Below are positions 15,101 through 27,100 of a stretch of 54,042 bases of DNA, one piece after another. Within the stretch, counting starts at the first letter, position 1, and the number at the start of each line of letters is the position of its first letter. Below the pieces are notes generated by a model. The model had not been told where the DNA came from. It did no database searches and saw nothing but the letters and a program-made list of their open reading frames with translations. The position numbers and the translations under genes were made by a program. This DNA is from Streptomyces antarcticus (GTDB taxonomy: Bacteria > Actinomycetota > Actinomycetes > Streptomycetales > Streptomycetaceae), in assembly GCF_026627255.1 (NCBI RefSeq), contig NZ_JAPNLM010000035.1, positions 1 through 54,042 of the forward strand. Direction: 5' to 3'.

Positions 15101-17410
15101 CTCCGTCCGGGCCGGCATCCCCTCCAGCGATGTCCGCCAGAACCCGAGCAGCCGGTCCGGGTCGGCCAGCAGGTCGCGCTGCCACAGGGCGTAGTCGGCG
15201 TACTGCACCGGCAGCGCCCGCCACCGCGGCGCACGGCCCGCGCACCGGGCCGCGTACGCCTCGTCCAGGTCCCGCAGCAGCGGCGCGAGCGACCAGCCGT
15301 CGGTGGCGATGTGGTGCACCAGCAGCACCAGGACGCAGCCGCCGTCACCCGGCAGGAACAGCCGGGCCCGCAGCGGCGGGCGGGCGGCGAGGTCGAAGGG
15401 CTCCCGGGCGAATCCGGCGACCAGCCCCTCCAGCGCGTCCGGGGTGCACGGCTCCACCTCCAGCGGTTCCCCGGCCGCGGGCAGCACCCGCTGGTACGGC
15501 TCGCCGCCCTCGGCCCCGTACACCGTGCGCAGCACCTCGTGCCGCTCCCGTACGTCGGCCAGCGCGGCCGCCAGCGCCGCCCGGTCCGGCTCCCGCTCCA
15601 GGCGCAGCACCAGCGGGGCGTTGTAGGTGGCCGACGGGCCCTCGATCCGGTCGAGGAGCCACAGGGCCCGCTGCGCCGCCGACAGCGGCAGCCGCCCGGG
15701 CCGCTCCGCCACGGGCGCCAGCGCCGGCCGGGTCGTCGCCGCGCCGCCCAGCTCGGCGAGGCGCCGGTGCAGGGCGGTCGGCGTCGGCGCCAGGAACAGG
15801 TCGCGCATGCCCAGCTCCAGCCCGAGCGCGCCCCGGATCCGGTTGACGAGCTTGCCGGCCAGCAGCGAATGCCCGCCCGACTTGAAGAAGTTGGCGTCCG
15901 CGGCGAGCGTCTCGCGGTTCAGTACCTCCGCGAACAGTCCGCACAGGATCTCCTCGCGCGGCGACAGGACGTCCCGCCGTACGGGCCCGGCCGCCGCCGG
16001 GGCGGTCCCGGTCCCGGCCGGTACGGCCGCGCGGCGCCCGGCAAGCCCCCGCGCCTCCTGCGCGGTCACCAGCGCGAGCTCCCCGAGCCGCCGCTCCGAG
16101 CCGCCGGCGAAGGTTGCCAGGGCCCGTACGTACACCTCCAGCAGGAGCCGCGCCGTCGCCTCGTCGAAGAGGTCCACCGCGTACTGGAGAGCGATGTCGA
16201 TGCCGTCCGGGCGCCCCTGCGCGGTGTGCCGCTCCGCGCAGTACCAGGTCAGGTCGAACTTGGCGGAGTCCAGGCCCACGTCCGCGAGCCGGCCGGCGAT
16301 CCCGCCGCCCAGCTCCACCGGCGCGGCCGGCCCGCCGCCCGCGTCCACGGTCAGCATCACCTGGAAGAACGGGTGGTGCCCCAGCGCCCTGTCCGGTGCG
16401 AGCCGCTCCACCAGCAGGTCGAAGGGGAGCTCCTGGTTCTCGTACGCCGCGAGGTCCGCCTCCCGGACCCGGTCCAGCAGCTCCCCGACCGGCGGGTCGC
16501 CCGACAGGTCGGTGCGCAGCGCCAGGGAGTTCACGAAGAATCCGACCAGGTCGTACAGGTCCTCGTCGGGCCGGCCCGCGACCGGCGCCCCGATCACCAC
16601 GTCCTCGCCGGCCCCGGCGGCGGACAGCGCCGCCGCCAGCGCCGCCCGGGCCGCCATCGTCAGGCTGGCCCGGTGCCCCCGGGCCAGGTCGAGCAGGCCG
16701 GTGTGCGCCGCCGCGTCCAGCCGGGCCGTCACGGTGGCGCCCCGGCCGGAGGGCTCCGCCGGGCGCGGCCGGTCGGCGGGCAGCGCGATCAGGGCGGGAG
16801 CCCCGGCCAGAACGCCCCGCCAGTGCTCGGCCTGCTCGTACGCCAGGCTCTGCGGGTCGGCGGGGTCGCCCAGCAGCTCGTGCTGCCACACGCCGTAGTC
16901 CGCGTACTGGACCGGCAGCGGCTCCTGCTCCGGGGCCCGGCCCGCCAGCCGGGCCGTGTACGCCAGCGACAGGTCGCGCAGCAGGGGGCGTACGGACCAG
17001 CCGTCGGTGGCGACGTGGTGGATCAGCAGTACCAGAACCGAGGTCCCGTCACCCGGGAGCAGCAGCCGGGCCCGCAGGGGCGGCTCGGCGGTGATGTCGA
17101 TCGGCTGCCGGGTGAACGCGGCCACGGCCGCGTCCACTTCGCCCGGCGCGCACACCGCGCTGGTCAGCGCGGGAACGGCGGCCGCGGCCAGCACCCGCTG
17201 GTACGGCTCGGCGTCGGGCCCGGCCGGCAGGACGGTGCGCAGCACCTCGTGCCGCTCCACCACGTCGGCCAGCGCCGCGCGGAGGGCCCCGGCGTCGGGC
17301 TCCCCGTCCAGGTCCAGGACGACGGGGGCGTTGTACGTGGCCGACGGGCCGTGCAGCCGGCTCAGGAACCACAGCCGGCGCTGGGCGAACGACAACGGGA
17401 TCTCGGTCAT
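12113..17410 (-). CDS. NRPS-2: C-T-C-T-C-(A remnant)-T, no functional adenylation domain
   Basis: A 1765-residue synthetase of three condensation-carrier modules. Approximate domains on the DNA: C1 17400-16090, T1 15965-15745, C2 15720-14400, T2 14270-14060, C3 14030-12720, A remnant 12700-12430, T3 12400-12190. All three C domains start with the SxAQR-LWxL motif and keep HHxxxDG (HHVATDG, HHIATDG, HHIAADG). All three carriers keep the attachment Ser in FFKSGGHSLL. No A3-A5 motif (TSGSTG, YGPTE) occurs anywhere. Only an A8/A9-like stub (GYRIDLDH, LPEYAVPS) precedes T3. Each module thus needs an amino acid loaded by another protein's A domain; candidates are the A-T protein at 17424-19259 and the carrier-less A1 of NRPS-3. 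The start ATG at 17410 lies 13 bases after the A-T stop codon. Confidence 0.92.
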   Translation of the reverse strand: MTEIPLSFAQRRLWFLSRLHGPSATYNAPVVLDLDGEPDAGALRAALADVVERHEVLRTVLPAGPDAEPYQRVLAAAAVPALTSAVCAPGEVDAAVAAFTRQPIDITAEPPLRARLLLPGDGTSVLVLLIHHVATDGWSVRPLLRDLSLAYTARLAGRAPEQEPLPVQYADYGVWQHELLGDPADPQSLAYEQAEHWRGVLAGAPALIALPADRPRPAEPSGRGATVTARLDAAAHTGLLDLARGHRASLTMAARAALAAALSAAGAGEDVVIGAPVAGRPDEDLYDLVGFFVNSLALRTDLSGDPPVGELLDRVREADLAAYENQELPFDLLVERLAPDRALGHHPFFQVMLTVDAGGGPAAPVELGGGIAGRLADVGLDSAKFDLTWYCAERHTAQGRPDGIDIALQYAVDLFDEATARLLLEVYVRALATFAGGSERRLGELALVTAQEARGLAGRRAAVPAGTGTAPAAAGPVRRDVLSPREEILCGLFAEVLNRETLAADANFFKSGGHSLLAGKLVNRIRGALGLELGMRDLFLAPTPTALHRRLAELGGAATTRPALAPVAERPGRLPLSAAQRALWLLDRIEGPSATYNAPLVLRLEREPDRAALAAALADVRERHEVLRTVYGAEGGEPYQRVLPAAGEPLEVEPCTPDALEGLVAGFAREPFDLAARPPLRARLFLPGDGGCVLVLLVHHIATDGWSLAPLLRDLDEAYAARCAGRAPRWRALPVQYADYALWQRDLLADPDRLLGFWRTSLEGMPARTELPADRPRPAEPSGRAVTVSADLDAGAHRALLALARGRRASLFMVARAALSAALSATGGGQDLAIGTPVAGRPDQDLHDLVGCFVNSLVLRTDLSGDPAVGALVERVRDADLAAFDHQDLPFDVLVEKLAEPGRALGEHPFFQVMLTVQETADDRMRLGGIPGRATSTDLGAAKFDLSFHCAQRRDADGGPDGLDVHVQYAEDLFDGETARLLLEVYVRALRAFAASAETRLGELALVTGPEEQDLARRRERREQLAAAAAAAAAAQTPPGAAAAALSPREEILCGLFAQALGRERIAADANFFKSGGHSLLASKLVNRIRSVLGMEAGIRDLFLAPTATALHRRLGAASAASGRPALEAVRRRPERLPVSYAQRRLWFVDQLEGPSPAYNIALVRRLDRPLDPAALTEALADVAERHEVLRTVYGTEGGEPYQRVLERARPQLELARPDDVAAAVDEAARHVFDLTRDLPLRAWLFLPDGGGPQTLVLLLHHIAADGWSTGTLLADLSEAYEARRAGRAPGWQPLPVQYADYTLWQRGLLAAAGPELDFWQRTLEDLPPLIDLPADRHRPAEPSGRGALTGFAVSPDAHRRLVRIAHAQGATLFMVVQAALATALTRLGAGPDLALGTTVAGRGDDALSGLVGFFVNTLVLRTDTGGDPTFEELVGRVREADLAAYAHQDLPFDRLVEHVNPHRSAAHHPLVQVMLQVNPAAAADAPGGPLAGTELPYGSDTAKADLTFALTERADGGGLSGVLEYATDLYGEAGAQRLAGLLVAALELFAADPGQRIGNLPAPADRRGERPLVGGYRIDLDHVAAVLAEHPAVGRARARVVDGRLVAEVLNRPTVAGEAGVAALQEWAAERLPEYAVPSSVRLLSGAPSAPEPAAVLPGASVSGSRGDDVLTAAVLRLFAEVLERGRLGPDDNFFKSGGHSLLAVRLVNRVKAELGRELTLREVFRHPTPARLAALLASAAPTPPTPPPALRRRTRAGSRVRQP
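12430..12700 (-). other. Vestigial A-domain C-terminal subdomain within NRPS-2
   Basis: About 90 residues between C3 and T3 read GYRIDLDHVAAVLAEHP, then LQEWAAERLPEYAVPSSVRLL, matching the A8-A9 region of an adenylation domain. The large N-terminal lobe (A1-A7) is gone and the A10 lysine motif (NGK) is absent, so the piece cannot adenylate. It looks like the scar of an in-frame deletion of an A domain. Confidence 0.75.
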
Positions 17411-17423
17411 GTCCGTGACGGTC

Positions 17424-19259
<1,836 letters not shown>

Positions 19260-19264
19260 GGTGC

Positions 19265-20305
19265 TCACTCCCCGGCGAACGCGGTCGTGGACGGCTGGGT
19301 GGCGGGGGCGCAGTCGGCCAGTGCGACCGGATCCCCCATGGCGACCAGGATCTTGCGGTCGCCCTTGTAGGCCTCGCGGCCGTGGGCGCACAGGATGTTG
19401 TCGACGATCATCAGGTCGCCCTGCTGCCAGGTCTCGCGCACCGTGACCCGGTCGTAGACGGCGTTGATCGCGTCGACCTCGGCGTCGGTGAGCGCGGTGC
19501 CGTCGCCCAGGTAGGTGTTGAAGGGGAGACCGTCCTCGCCGTAGGTCTCCACGAGCACTTCCCGGATGTCCGGGTCGAGGGTGCGGCTGTTCCAGAAGGC
19601 GAAGTGGTTGAACCAGCTCTCCTCGCCGGTCACGGGGTGCGTGACGATCGCGGACCGGCGCTGCCGGGTGATCATCGAGTCGTCCTCGTCCACCCACTCG
19701 TACCCGACCGTGTTCTCCTCGCAGTACGCCTCCGCCACCGCCTTGTCCTCGGTCGCGAACGTCTTGTACCAGGGCAGCCCGGCCAGCTCCGAGTAGTTGC
19801 GCACGAGCAGCCAGCCGGCCCGCGCGAACCGCTCGACCAGCTCCGGCGGCAGCAGGCGCAGCGCCTCGCGCATGTCGCCGACGGTGGTGGCGCCGCCCTC
19901 CTCGGGCGCGGTCACGCAGCCGAACAGCAGCACGCCGGGGAAGTCGAGGGTGTAGCTGTTCTCGTTGTGGAGCCGGATCGGCTGCACGGCCGGCAGGTCG
20001 GTGGAGGAGAAGACGCCCTCGCCGAAGTCGGTGCGCGGGGTGGCCTTCTCCTTGTATCCGGCGCGCCGCTGGATCAGCGCGTCGCGGGCGGCGGCGAAGG
20101 AGGAGGCGTCCGACACGGGAAGCCCGCGCAGCAGGACGGCGCCGGAGCGGTGCAGCTCGGCCTGGATGCCGGCGCGGTGGGCGTTCAGCCAGGCGACGGC
20201 CGTCTCCAGGTCGGCGCCGGCCGGGGTCTGGACGACGACCGGCTTGCCGGCCTCGCGGATCGGGCTGATACCGGTCTCGGTGGGGGCGTCTGCGAACGTG
20301 GTCAT
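19265..20305 (-). CDS. Fe(II)/2-oxoglutarate amino acid beta-hydroxylase, SyrP/TauD-like
   Basis: A 346-residue TauD/SyrP-family dioxygenase. The iron ligands are visible: H113 and E115 in RLHNENSY and the distal H308 in LCAHGREAYKG, with R317 (GDRK) a candidate 2-oxoglutarate anchor. The HNE form of the HxD/E motif is typical of SyrP-like enzymes, which hydroxylate the beta-carbon of carrier-bound Asp or Glu. Placed between the type II thioesterase and the A-T didomain, it most likely acts on the aminoacyl-carrier of the latter, giving for example a beta-hydroxyglutaminyl unit (inference). GAGGA stands 7 bases before the ATG. Confidence 0.9.
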   Translation of the reverse strand: MTTFADAPTETGISPIREAGKPVVVQTPAGADLETAVAWLNAHRAGIQAELHRSGAVLLRGLPVSDASSFAAARDALIQRRAGYKEKATPRTDFGEGVFSSTDLPAVQPIRLHNENSYTLDFPGVLLFGCVTAPEEGGATTVGDMREALRLLPPELVERFARAGWLLVRNYSELAGLPWYKTFATEDKAVAEAYCEENTVGYEWVDEDDSMITRQRRSAIVTHPVTGEESWFNHFAFWNSRTLDPDIREVLVETYGEDGLPFNTYLGDGTALTDAEVDAINAVYDRVTVRETWQQGDLMIVDNILCAHGREAYKGDRKILVAMGDPVALADCAPATQPSTTAFAGE

Positions 20306-20356
20306 GGCAAAGTCCTCAAAACGGTACGGAGTCGGGGAGAGAGGGAGCGGCCGCGG

Positions 20357-21154
20357 TCAGGCGGCGGCGCGCGCCGGCAGGTGGCCGCCGACGACCGGGG
20401 CCAGTACGGCGAAGAACTCGGGCAGCCGCTGCTGGAAGTAGAAGTGACCGCCCGGCAGGACGTACGAGTCGAAGGGCCGGTCGGTGATCTGTGCCCAGCG
20501 GCCCAGCGTCGTGGCCGGCGCGACCGGGTCGGCGTCGCCGCCGATCACCGTCACCGGGCAGTCCACCCGGGCCGCGGACTCCTCACAGCGGTACACGTCG
20601 TCGATGGCGAAGTCGGCGCGGATCGACGGGATGATGATCTCCCGCAGATCGGGCTCGTCGAGGATCCCGTCGTCGGTGCCGCCGCGCTCCTTGATGGCGG
20701 CGACGAGCTGGTCGTCGTCCAGCCGCTCGGGGTGGACCGCGCACGGGTTGGCCAGGAAGGGCGCCCGGCACGCCGAGGCGACCAGGGCCCGCGGGGTCCG
20801 GCCGGCCGCCTGCAGGGCCCGTACCACCTCGAAGGCGACGAGCGAGCCCATGCTGTGCCCGAGGACCACCAGGTCGTCGGTGGTTCCGGCGGGCAGCGAC
20901 GCCACGACCGGGCCGGCCAGGTCACCGATGGTGCGGGGCAGGTCCTCCGCGAAGCGGGCACCGCGGCCCGGGTACTGGCCGATGAGCAGCCGCACGTCGG
21001 CGGGCAGGTGCGCGCGCCACTCGGCGTACGCGTGCGCGTTTCCGCCGGCGTGCGGCAGGACCAGCAGCGACGTGCGCTGCGGGCCCTCGCCCGGCAGGTC
21101 CCACACCACGTCGTCGGGCGCGGGGGTGAAGTCCGGATAGGTGTCGTTGCTCAT
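20357..21154 (-). CDS. Type II thioesterase
   Basis: A 265-residue alpha/beta hydrolase of the NRPS/PKS editing type. The nucleophile is S101 in GHSMGS; the N-terminal LPHAGGNAHAY and QYPGRGAR motifs are typical. The acid is likely the Asp in GGDADPVAP and the base the His in PGGHFYF. Such enzymes remove wrong or stalled acyl groups from carrier domains. That job fits a line in which several carriers are filled in trans. Its ATG overlaps the NRPS-1 stop (ATGA). Confidence 0.93.
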   Translation of the reverse strand: MSNDTYPDFTPAPDDVVWDLPGEGPQRTSLLVLPHAGGNAHAYAEWRAHLPADVRLLIGQYPGRGARFAEDLPRTIGDLAGPVVASLPAGTTDDLVVLGHSMGSLVAFEVVRALQAAGRTPRALVASACRAPFLANPCAVHPERLDDDQLVAAIKERGGTDDGILDEPDLREIIIPSIRADFAIDDVYRCEESAARVDCPVTVIGGDADPVAPATTLGRWAQITDRPFDSYVLPGGHFYFQQRLPEFFAVLAPVVGGHLPARAAA

Positions 21155-24100
21155 GAGGAACTCCGTTCCTGGTCGGGGGTGCGGCGGCGCAGCGCGGGCC
21201 GGGCCCTCCGGGGCGCCGCAGGCTCGGACCGCCGCAGGCCCTCGATGTGCTGGGCGAGGGTGGCGGGGGTGGGGTGCTGGAAGACGTCGCGGAGGGTGAG
21301 GGTGACGCCGAGGGTGGCGCCGATGCGGTTGGTGAGGCGGGCGGCGAGCAGGGAGTGGCCGCCGAGGTCGAAGAAGCCGTCGTCGATGGAGAGCGGCTCC
21401 GTCGTGTTCAGGGCCTCGGCGAAGTACGCGACGACGGACGCCTCCAGCTCGGTGCGCGGGCCGCGCCCGCCGACCGTGGCCGCGGCCTGCGGGACGGGCA
21501 GCGCCTGCTTGTCGATCTTCCCGTTGGGGGTCAGCGGCAGCCGGTCGAGCAGGACGACGAAGGCCGGGACCATGTGGTCGGGCAGCAGCGTGCGCAGCCA
21601 GAGCCGGACGTCCTGGCCGGAGAGGTCCGGAGCGGTGGAGACGAGGTAGGCCGTCAGCTGGGGCGTGTTGTGGTGGTCGGGATGGGTCGACAGGGTGGCC
21701 TGCGTGATCTCCGGGTGGGTGGTGAGGACGGTTTCGATTTCGGTGGGTTCGATGCGGAAGCCGCGGATTTTGATCTGGGTGTCGGTGCGGCCGGTGTAGT
21801 GGAGGTTTCCGTGGGTGTCCCAGTGGGCTTGGTCGCCGGTGCGGTAGAGGCGTGAGCCGGGTGTGCCGTACGGGTTGGGGATGAAGCTGGCGGCGGTGGT
21901 GGCGGGTTGGGCGAGGTAGCCGTGGGCCAGTCCGTCGCCGGTGAGGTACAGCTCGCCGGTGACGCCGGGTGGGCTGGGGCGCAGGTGGCCGTCGAGGACG
22001 TACGCCTGCTTGTTGGTGAGCGGGCGCCCGATGGACACGGTGGCGGTCGGCCGGTCCGAGACGGGGATGGGGTGGGTGGTGGTGAAGCCCATGGACTCGG
22101 CGGGGCCGTAGCCGTTGGTGATGGCGAGGTCCGGATCGAGGGTGTGGAGGCGGGTGACGTGGGTGGGGGAGGCGGGTTCGCCGCCCGTGTACACGATCCG
22201 CGTGGTGGTGAAGGTGTCGGGGTGCTCGTCCGTGAGGTAGTTGAAGAGGCTGGAGGACAGCTGGAGCATCGTCACCGCGTGGCGCCGTGACAGTGCGGCG
22301 ATGAGTGCGGGTTCGGGTCGTTGTCCGGGCTGGAGGACGGTGGTGCCGCCGTGGAGGAGGGCTCCCCAGAACTCGAGGCTGAAGGCGTCCCAGGAGACCG
22401 GTGAGCACTGGAGGAACACCTCGCCGGGCCCGAAGGTGGCGTACGTCTGGGCGGTGAGCGTGGAGACGAGGTTGCGGTGGGAGGACAGGATGCCCTTGGG
22501 GCGTCCGGTGGAGCCGGAGGTGAACATCACGCACGCCACGTCCGCCGGCGTGAGGCCGACGTCCGGGCTCCCGGAGTCCTGCCGGCCGATGGCCTCGCGG
22601 TCGGCGTCGACCAGCACGGCCGTCCAGGGGCCGATCACCCGGTCCCCGTGCCGGGCGTCCGTGACGAGGACGCCGACCGCCGCGTCCCGCGCGGTCCCGG
22701 TGAGGCGTTCGTCGGGGAACTCGGGGTCGAGGAGGGCGTAGCCGGCGCCGGTCTTGACGACGGCGAGGAGGGCGACGGCGAAGTCGGTGCCGCGGTCCAG
22801 CAGGACCCCCGCCAAGTCCCCCCGGCCCAGGCCGTGTCCGGCGAGGTGGCGGGCGAGCCGGTTGGCGCGGGAATCCAGCTCCGCGTACGACAGCTCCTCG
22901 TCGCCGAAGACGACGGCGCGGGCGTCCGGGCGCAGGCGTACCTGCTCCTCGAACCGGTCCACGAGGGTCGCCGCGCCGATGTCCGCCCGCGTGCCCGTCC
23001 ACTCCTCCAGCACCTGGCGCCGCTCGGCCTCACCCAGCAACTCCAGCTCCGACAGCGGTACGTCGGGGGCCGCGACCACGTGTTCCAGGGCGCGGCGCAG
23101 CATGTCCGTCAGCCGCTCGACCGTCGACGCCTCGTACACGTCGGAGCTGTACAGCACCGCACCCGTCAGCGGCCCGTCCGGCTCGGCCCGCAGCAGGAAC
23201 TCCAGATCGAACTTGACGGCCCCCGTCACCAGCGGCTCCGCGGCCCCGGCCCGCAGGCCCGGCAGGTCCGGCGCCACCGCCGGCCCCGACTCCAGCGCCA
23301 GGCAGACCTGGAACAGCGGGTGCCGGGCCAGCGAGCGGGCCGGGTTCACGGCCTCCAGCACCAGATCGAAGGGGACCTCCTGGTGGGCGAAGGCGTCCAG
23401 GTCGGCGGCGCGCACCCGGGCCAGGAGCTCCCGGAAGACGGGATCGCCCGAGGTGTCGGTCCGCAGCACGAGGGTGTTGACGAAGAACCCCACCAGCCCG
23501 GACAGCGCCTCGTCCGAGCGCCCCGCGACCGGCGAGCCGAGGGGGACGTCGGTCCCCGCACCCAGCCGGGTCAGCAGGGCGGCGAGCGCCGCCTGAAGCA
23601 CCATGAACGGCGTGCACCGCTCGGCGCGCGCCAGCTCCACGATCCGCTTGTGCAGGTGCGGTCCGAAGTCGACGTGCACCGCCCCGCCCCGCTGCCCCGC
23701 CACCGCGGGCCTCGGCCGGTCGTGGACCAGCCCGAGCTCCTCCGGCAGACCCGCCAGGGCGGTCTTCCAGTAGGCGAGCTGGTCCTCCAGGGCCCCGCCG
23801 TCGGCCAGGGCGGCCCGCTGCCACAGCGCGTAGTCGGTGTAGTCCGCCGGCAGCGGCGCCCAGTCGGGGGCGCGGCCCGCCAGCCGGGCCGCGTAGGCGG
23901 CGGAAAGGTCGTCGAACAGCGGGCGCAGCGACTGCCCGTCGGTCGCGATGTGGTGCAGCAGGACCAGGAGGGTGGACTCCGCCTCCCCGGTCCGCACCAG
24001 CGTCACCCGCAGCGGATGCTCCGCGGCCAGGTCGAACGGGTGCCGGGCGGCCGCCAGCAGCTCGGCCTCCCGCTCCGACGGCGCGACCGTACGGACCTCG

Positions 24101-27100
24101 AAGACCGGCTCGCCGACCGGGTCGACGACCTGCCGCGGCTCGCCGTCCACGGTGGTGAACCGGGTCCGCAGCGGCTCGTGCCGGCCCACCAGATCGGCGA
24201 AGGCGGCGCGCAGCGCCCCGACGTCCGCGACCCCGTCCAGCCGGACCGCCATCGGCACGTTGTACGAGGTCCCCCCGTCCTGGAGCCCGGACACCAGCCA
24301 GAGGCGCTGCTGGGCGAAGGAGAGCGGCGGCCGCTCGGGCCGCACCGCGGCACGGGTGAGCGGCGGAAGCACGGGCCGGCCCGACGCGGCGCCGATCTGC
24401 CGCGCCAGCGCGGCCGGCGTGGGGTGCTGGAAGACGTCGCGGAGGGTGAGGGTGACGCCGAGGGTGGCGCCGATGCGGTTGGCGAGGCGGGCGGCGAGCA
24501 GGGAGTGGCCGCCGTGGTCGAAGAAGCTGTCGTCGACCGACAGCGGTACGGGGGCCTCCAGGACCTCGCCGACCAGCGTCCGTACGATCTCCTCCAGCTC
24601 GGTCCGCGGCTGGCGGCCCCCCGTGGTGAGCGGTGCTTCGACGGCGGGCAGGGCCCGCTTGTCGATCTTCCCGTTGGCGGTGAGCGGCAGCCGGTCCAGT
24701 ACGGCGAACCGCGCGGGCACCATGTGCTCGGGCAGCTGCTCGCGCAGCCAGCTGCGCAGGGCGGCGGGGGCGAGACCCGGGCCGGGGGTGAGGGTGACGT
24801 AGGCCGTCAGGTCGGTGGAGTGGACGAGGGTGGCCCGGGCGACCCGGGGGTGGGTGGTGAGGACGGTTTCGATTTCGGTGGGTTCGATGCGGAAGCCGCG
24901 GATTTTGATCTGGGTGTCGGTGCGGCCGGTGTAGTGGAGGTTTCCGTGGGTGTCCCAGTGGGCTTGGTCGCCGGTGCGGTAGAGGCGTGAGCCGGGTGTG
25001 CCGTACGGGTTGGGGATGAAGCTGGCGGCGGTGGTGGCGGGTTGGGCGAGGTAGCCGTGGGCCAGTCCGTCGCCGGTGAGGTACAGCTCGCCGGTGACGC
25101 CGGGTGGGCTGGGGCGCAGGTGGCCGTCGAGGACGTACGCCTGCTTGTTGGTGAGCGGGCGCCCGATGGACACGGTGGCGGTCGGCCGGTCCGAGACGGG
25201 GATGGGGTGGGTGGTGGTGAATCCCATGGACTCGGCGGGGCCGTAGCCGTTGGTGACGGCGAGCGCCGGGTAGAGGGTGTGGAGGCGGTGGACGTGGGTG
25301 GGTGAGGCGGGTTCGCCGCCCGTGTACACGATTCGCGTGGTGGTGAAGGACTCCGGGTGCTCGTCCGTGAGGAAGTTGAAGAGGCTGGACGACAGCTGGA
25401 GCATGGTGACGCCCCACCGCGGCGACAGTGCGGCGATGAGCGCGGGTTCGGGTCGCTGTCCGGGTTGCAGGACGGTGGTGCCGCCGTGGAGGAGGGCTCC
25501 CCAGAATTCGAGGCTGAAGGCGTCCCAGGAGACGGGGGAGCATTGGAGGAACACTTCGCCCGGGCCGAAGTCGGCGTAGGTCTGGGCGGTGAGCGTGGAG
25601 ACGAGGTTGCGGTGGGAGGACAGGATGCCCTTGGGGCGTCCGGTGGAGCCGGAGGTGAACATCACGCACGCCACGTCCGCCGGGGTCAGCCGGACCCGCA
25701 GGGGCCCGTCCGCGCGGGCGGCGACGGCTGCCCGGTCGGCATCGACCGGCACCGTGGCCCACGGGCCGGAGATCCGCCCCCGGTGGGCGGCGTCGGTCAC
25801 CAGCACCCGCACCCCCGCCTCGGCGGCCGTCCCCGCCAGGCGTTCGTCGGGGAACTCGGGGTCGAGGAGGGCGTAGCCGGCGCCGGTCTTGACGACGGCG
25901 AGGAGGGCGACGGCGAAGTCGGTGCCGCGGTCCAGCAGGACCCCCGCCAAGTCCCCCCGGCCCAGGCCGTGTCCGGCGAGGTGGCGGGCGAGCCGGTTGG
26001 CGCGGGAATCCAGCTCCGCGTACGTGAGCTCCTCGTCGCCGAAGACGACGGCGCGGGCGTCCGGGCGCAGGCGTACCTGCTCCTCGAACCGGTCCACGAG
26101 GGTCGCCGCGCCGATGTCCGCCCGCGTGCCCGTCCACTCCTCCAGCACCTGGCGCCGCTCGGCCTCACCCAGCAACTCCAGCCCCGACAGCGGCAGTTCC
26201 ACCGACTCCATGGCCTGCTCCACGAACCGCAGGAACCGGTCCTGATGCCCGGCCACGGCCGCGAGGTCGCACACCTCCGGAGCCGCGTCGAAGTCGATCC
26301 GCAGCCCGCCCTCCGGACCCAGGTCGTACACGCCGACCGCCAGGTCCTCCACCGGACCGTTGCTGAGGTTGTGTTGCGTGGTCGGGAACCCGCAGAAACG
26401 CATCCCGGGCGTGAACGCCATGATGTTGACCAGCGGAGCCGAGATCCGCCGCTCCGCCTCGCCCAGACCCAGGTCCCGGCAGATGTCCTCGTACCGGGTG
26501 CGCTGGTGCGCCAGCCCCTGCCGGGTCTCCGCGACCACCGCCGACAGCAGCTCGGCCAGCGTCCCGTCCGGCGCCACCGGCACCCGCAGGGGCACCACGT
26601 TCGACATCATGCCCGGCGTGCGCCGCGCCAGCTCCGTACGCCGGCCCGTCACCGGCAGGCCCAGCACCGGTTCGGTGCTCCCGCCCACCCGGTGCACGTA
26701 GGCCCCGACCAGCGCGATCACCAGCATCGTCCACGGTGCCCGGTGCGCCCGCGCCACCTCGCGCAGCCGGTCCGCCCGCGCCGCCGGCAGTACCACCGTG
26801 CGCCGTACGAACGGCAGCGCGCCCGGCGCCGTACGGCCGCTGCGGCCCTCGCCGAGCCGCGGCGTCTGCGGCAGCACGGCCAGGTGCGCCGCCCAGTGCG
26901 CCCGGTCCGCGGCGGCCTCCGGCGACGTCCGGTACGCCTCGTCCTCGGCCAGCAGCTCCGCCATCGACCCGAACGGGCTCGGCCCCCACGGCTCACCGGC
27001 CGCGGCCCGCTCGTACAGCTCCACCAGCCGCCGGTCCATCAGAGCGATGCCCATGCCGTCGACGGCCAGGTGGTGGAAGGCGTGGAAGTAGAACCAGCGG

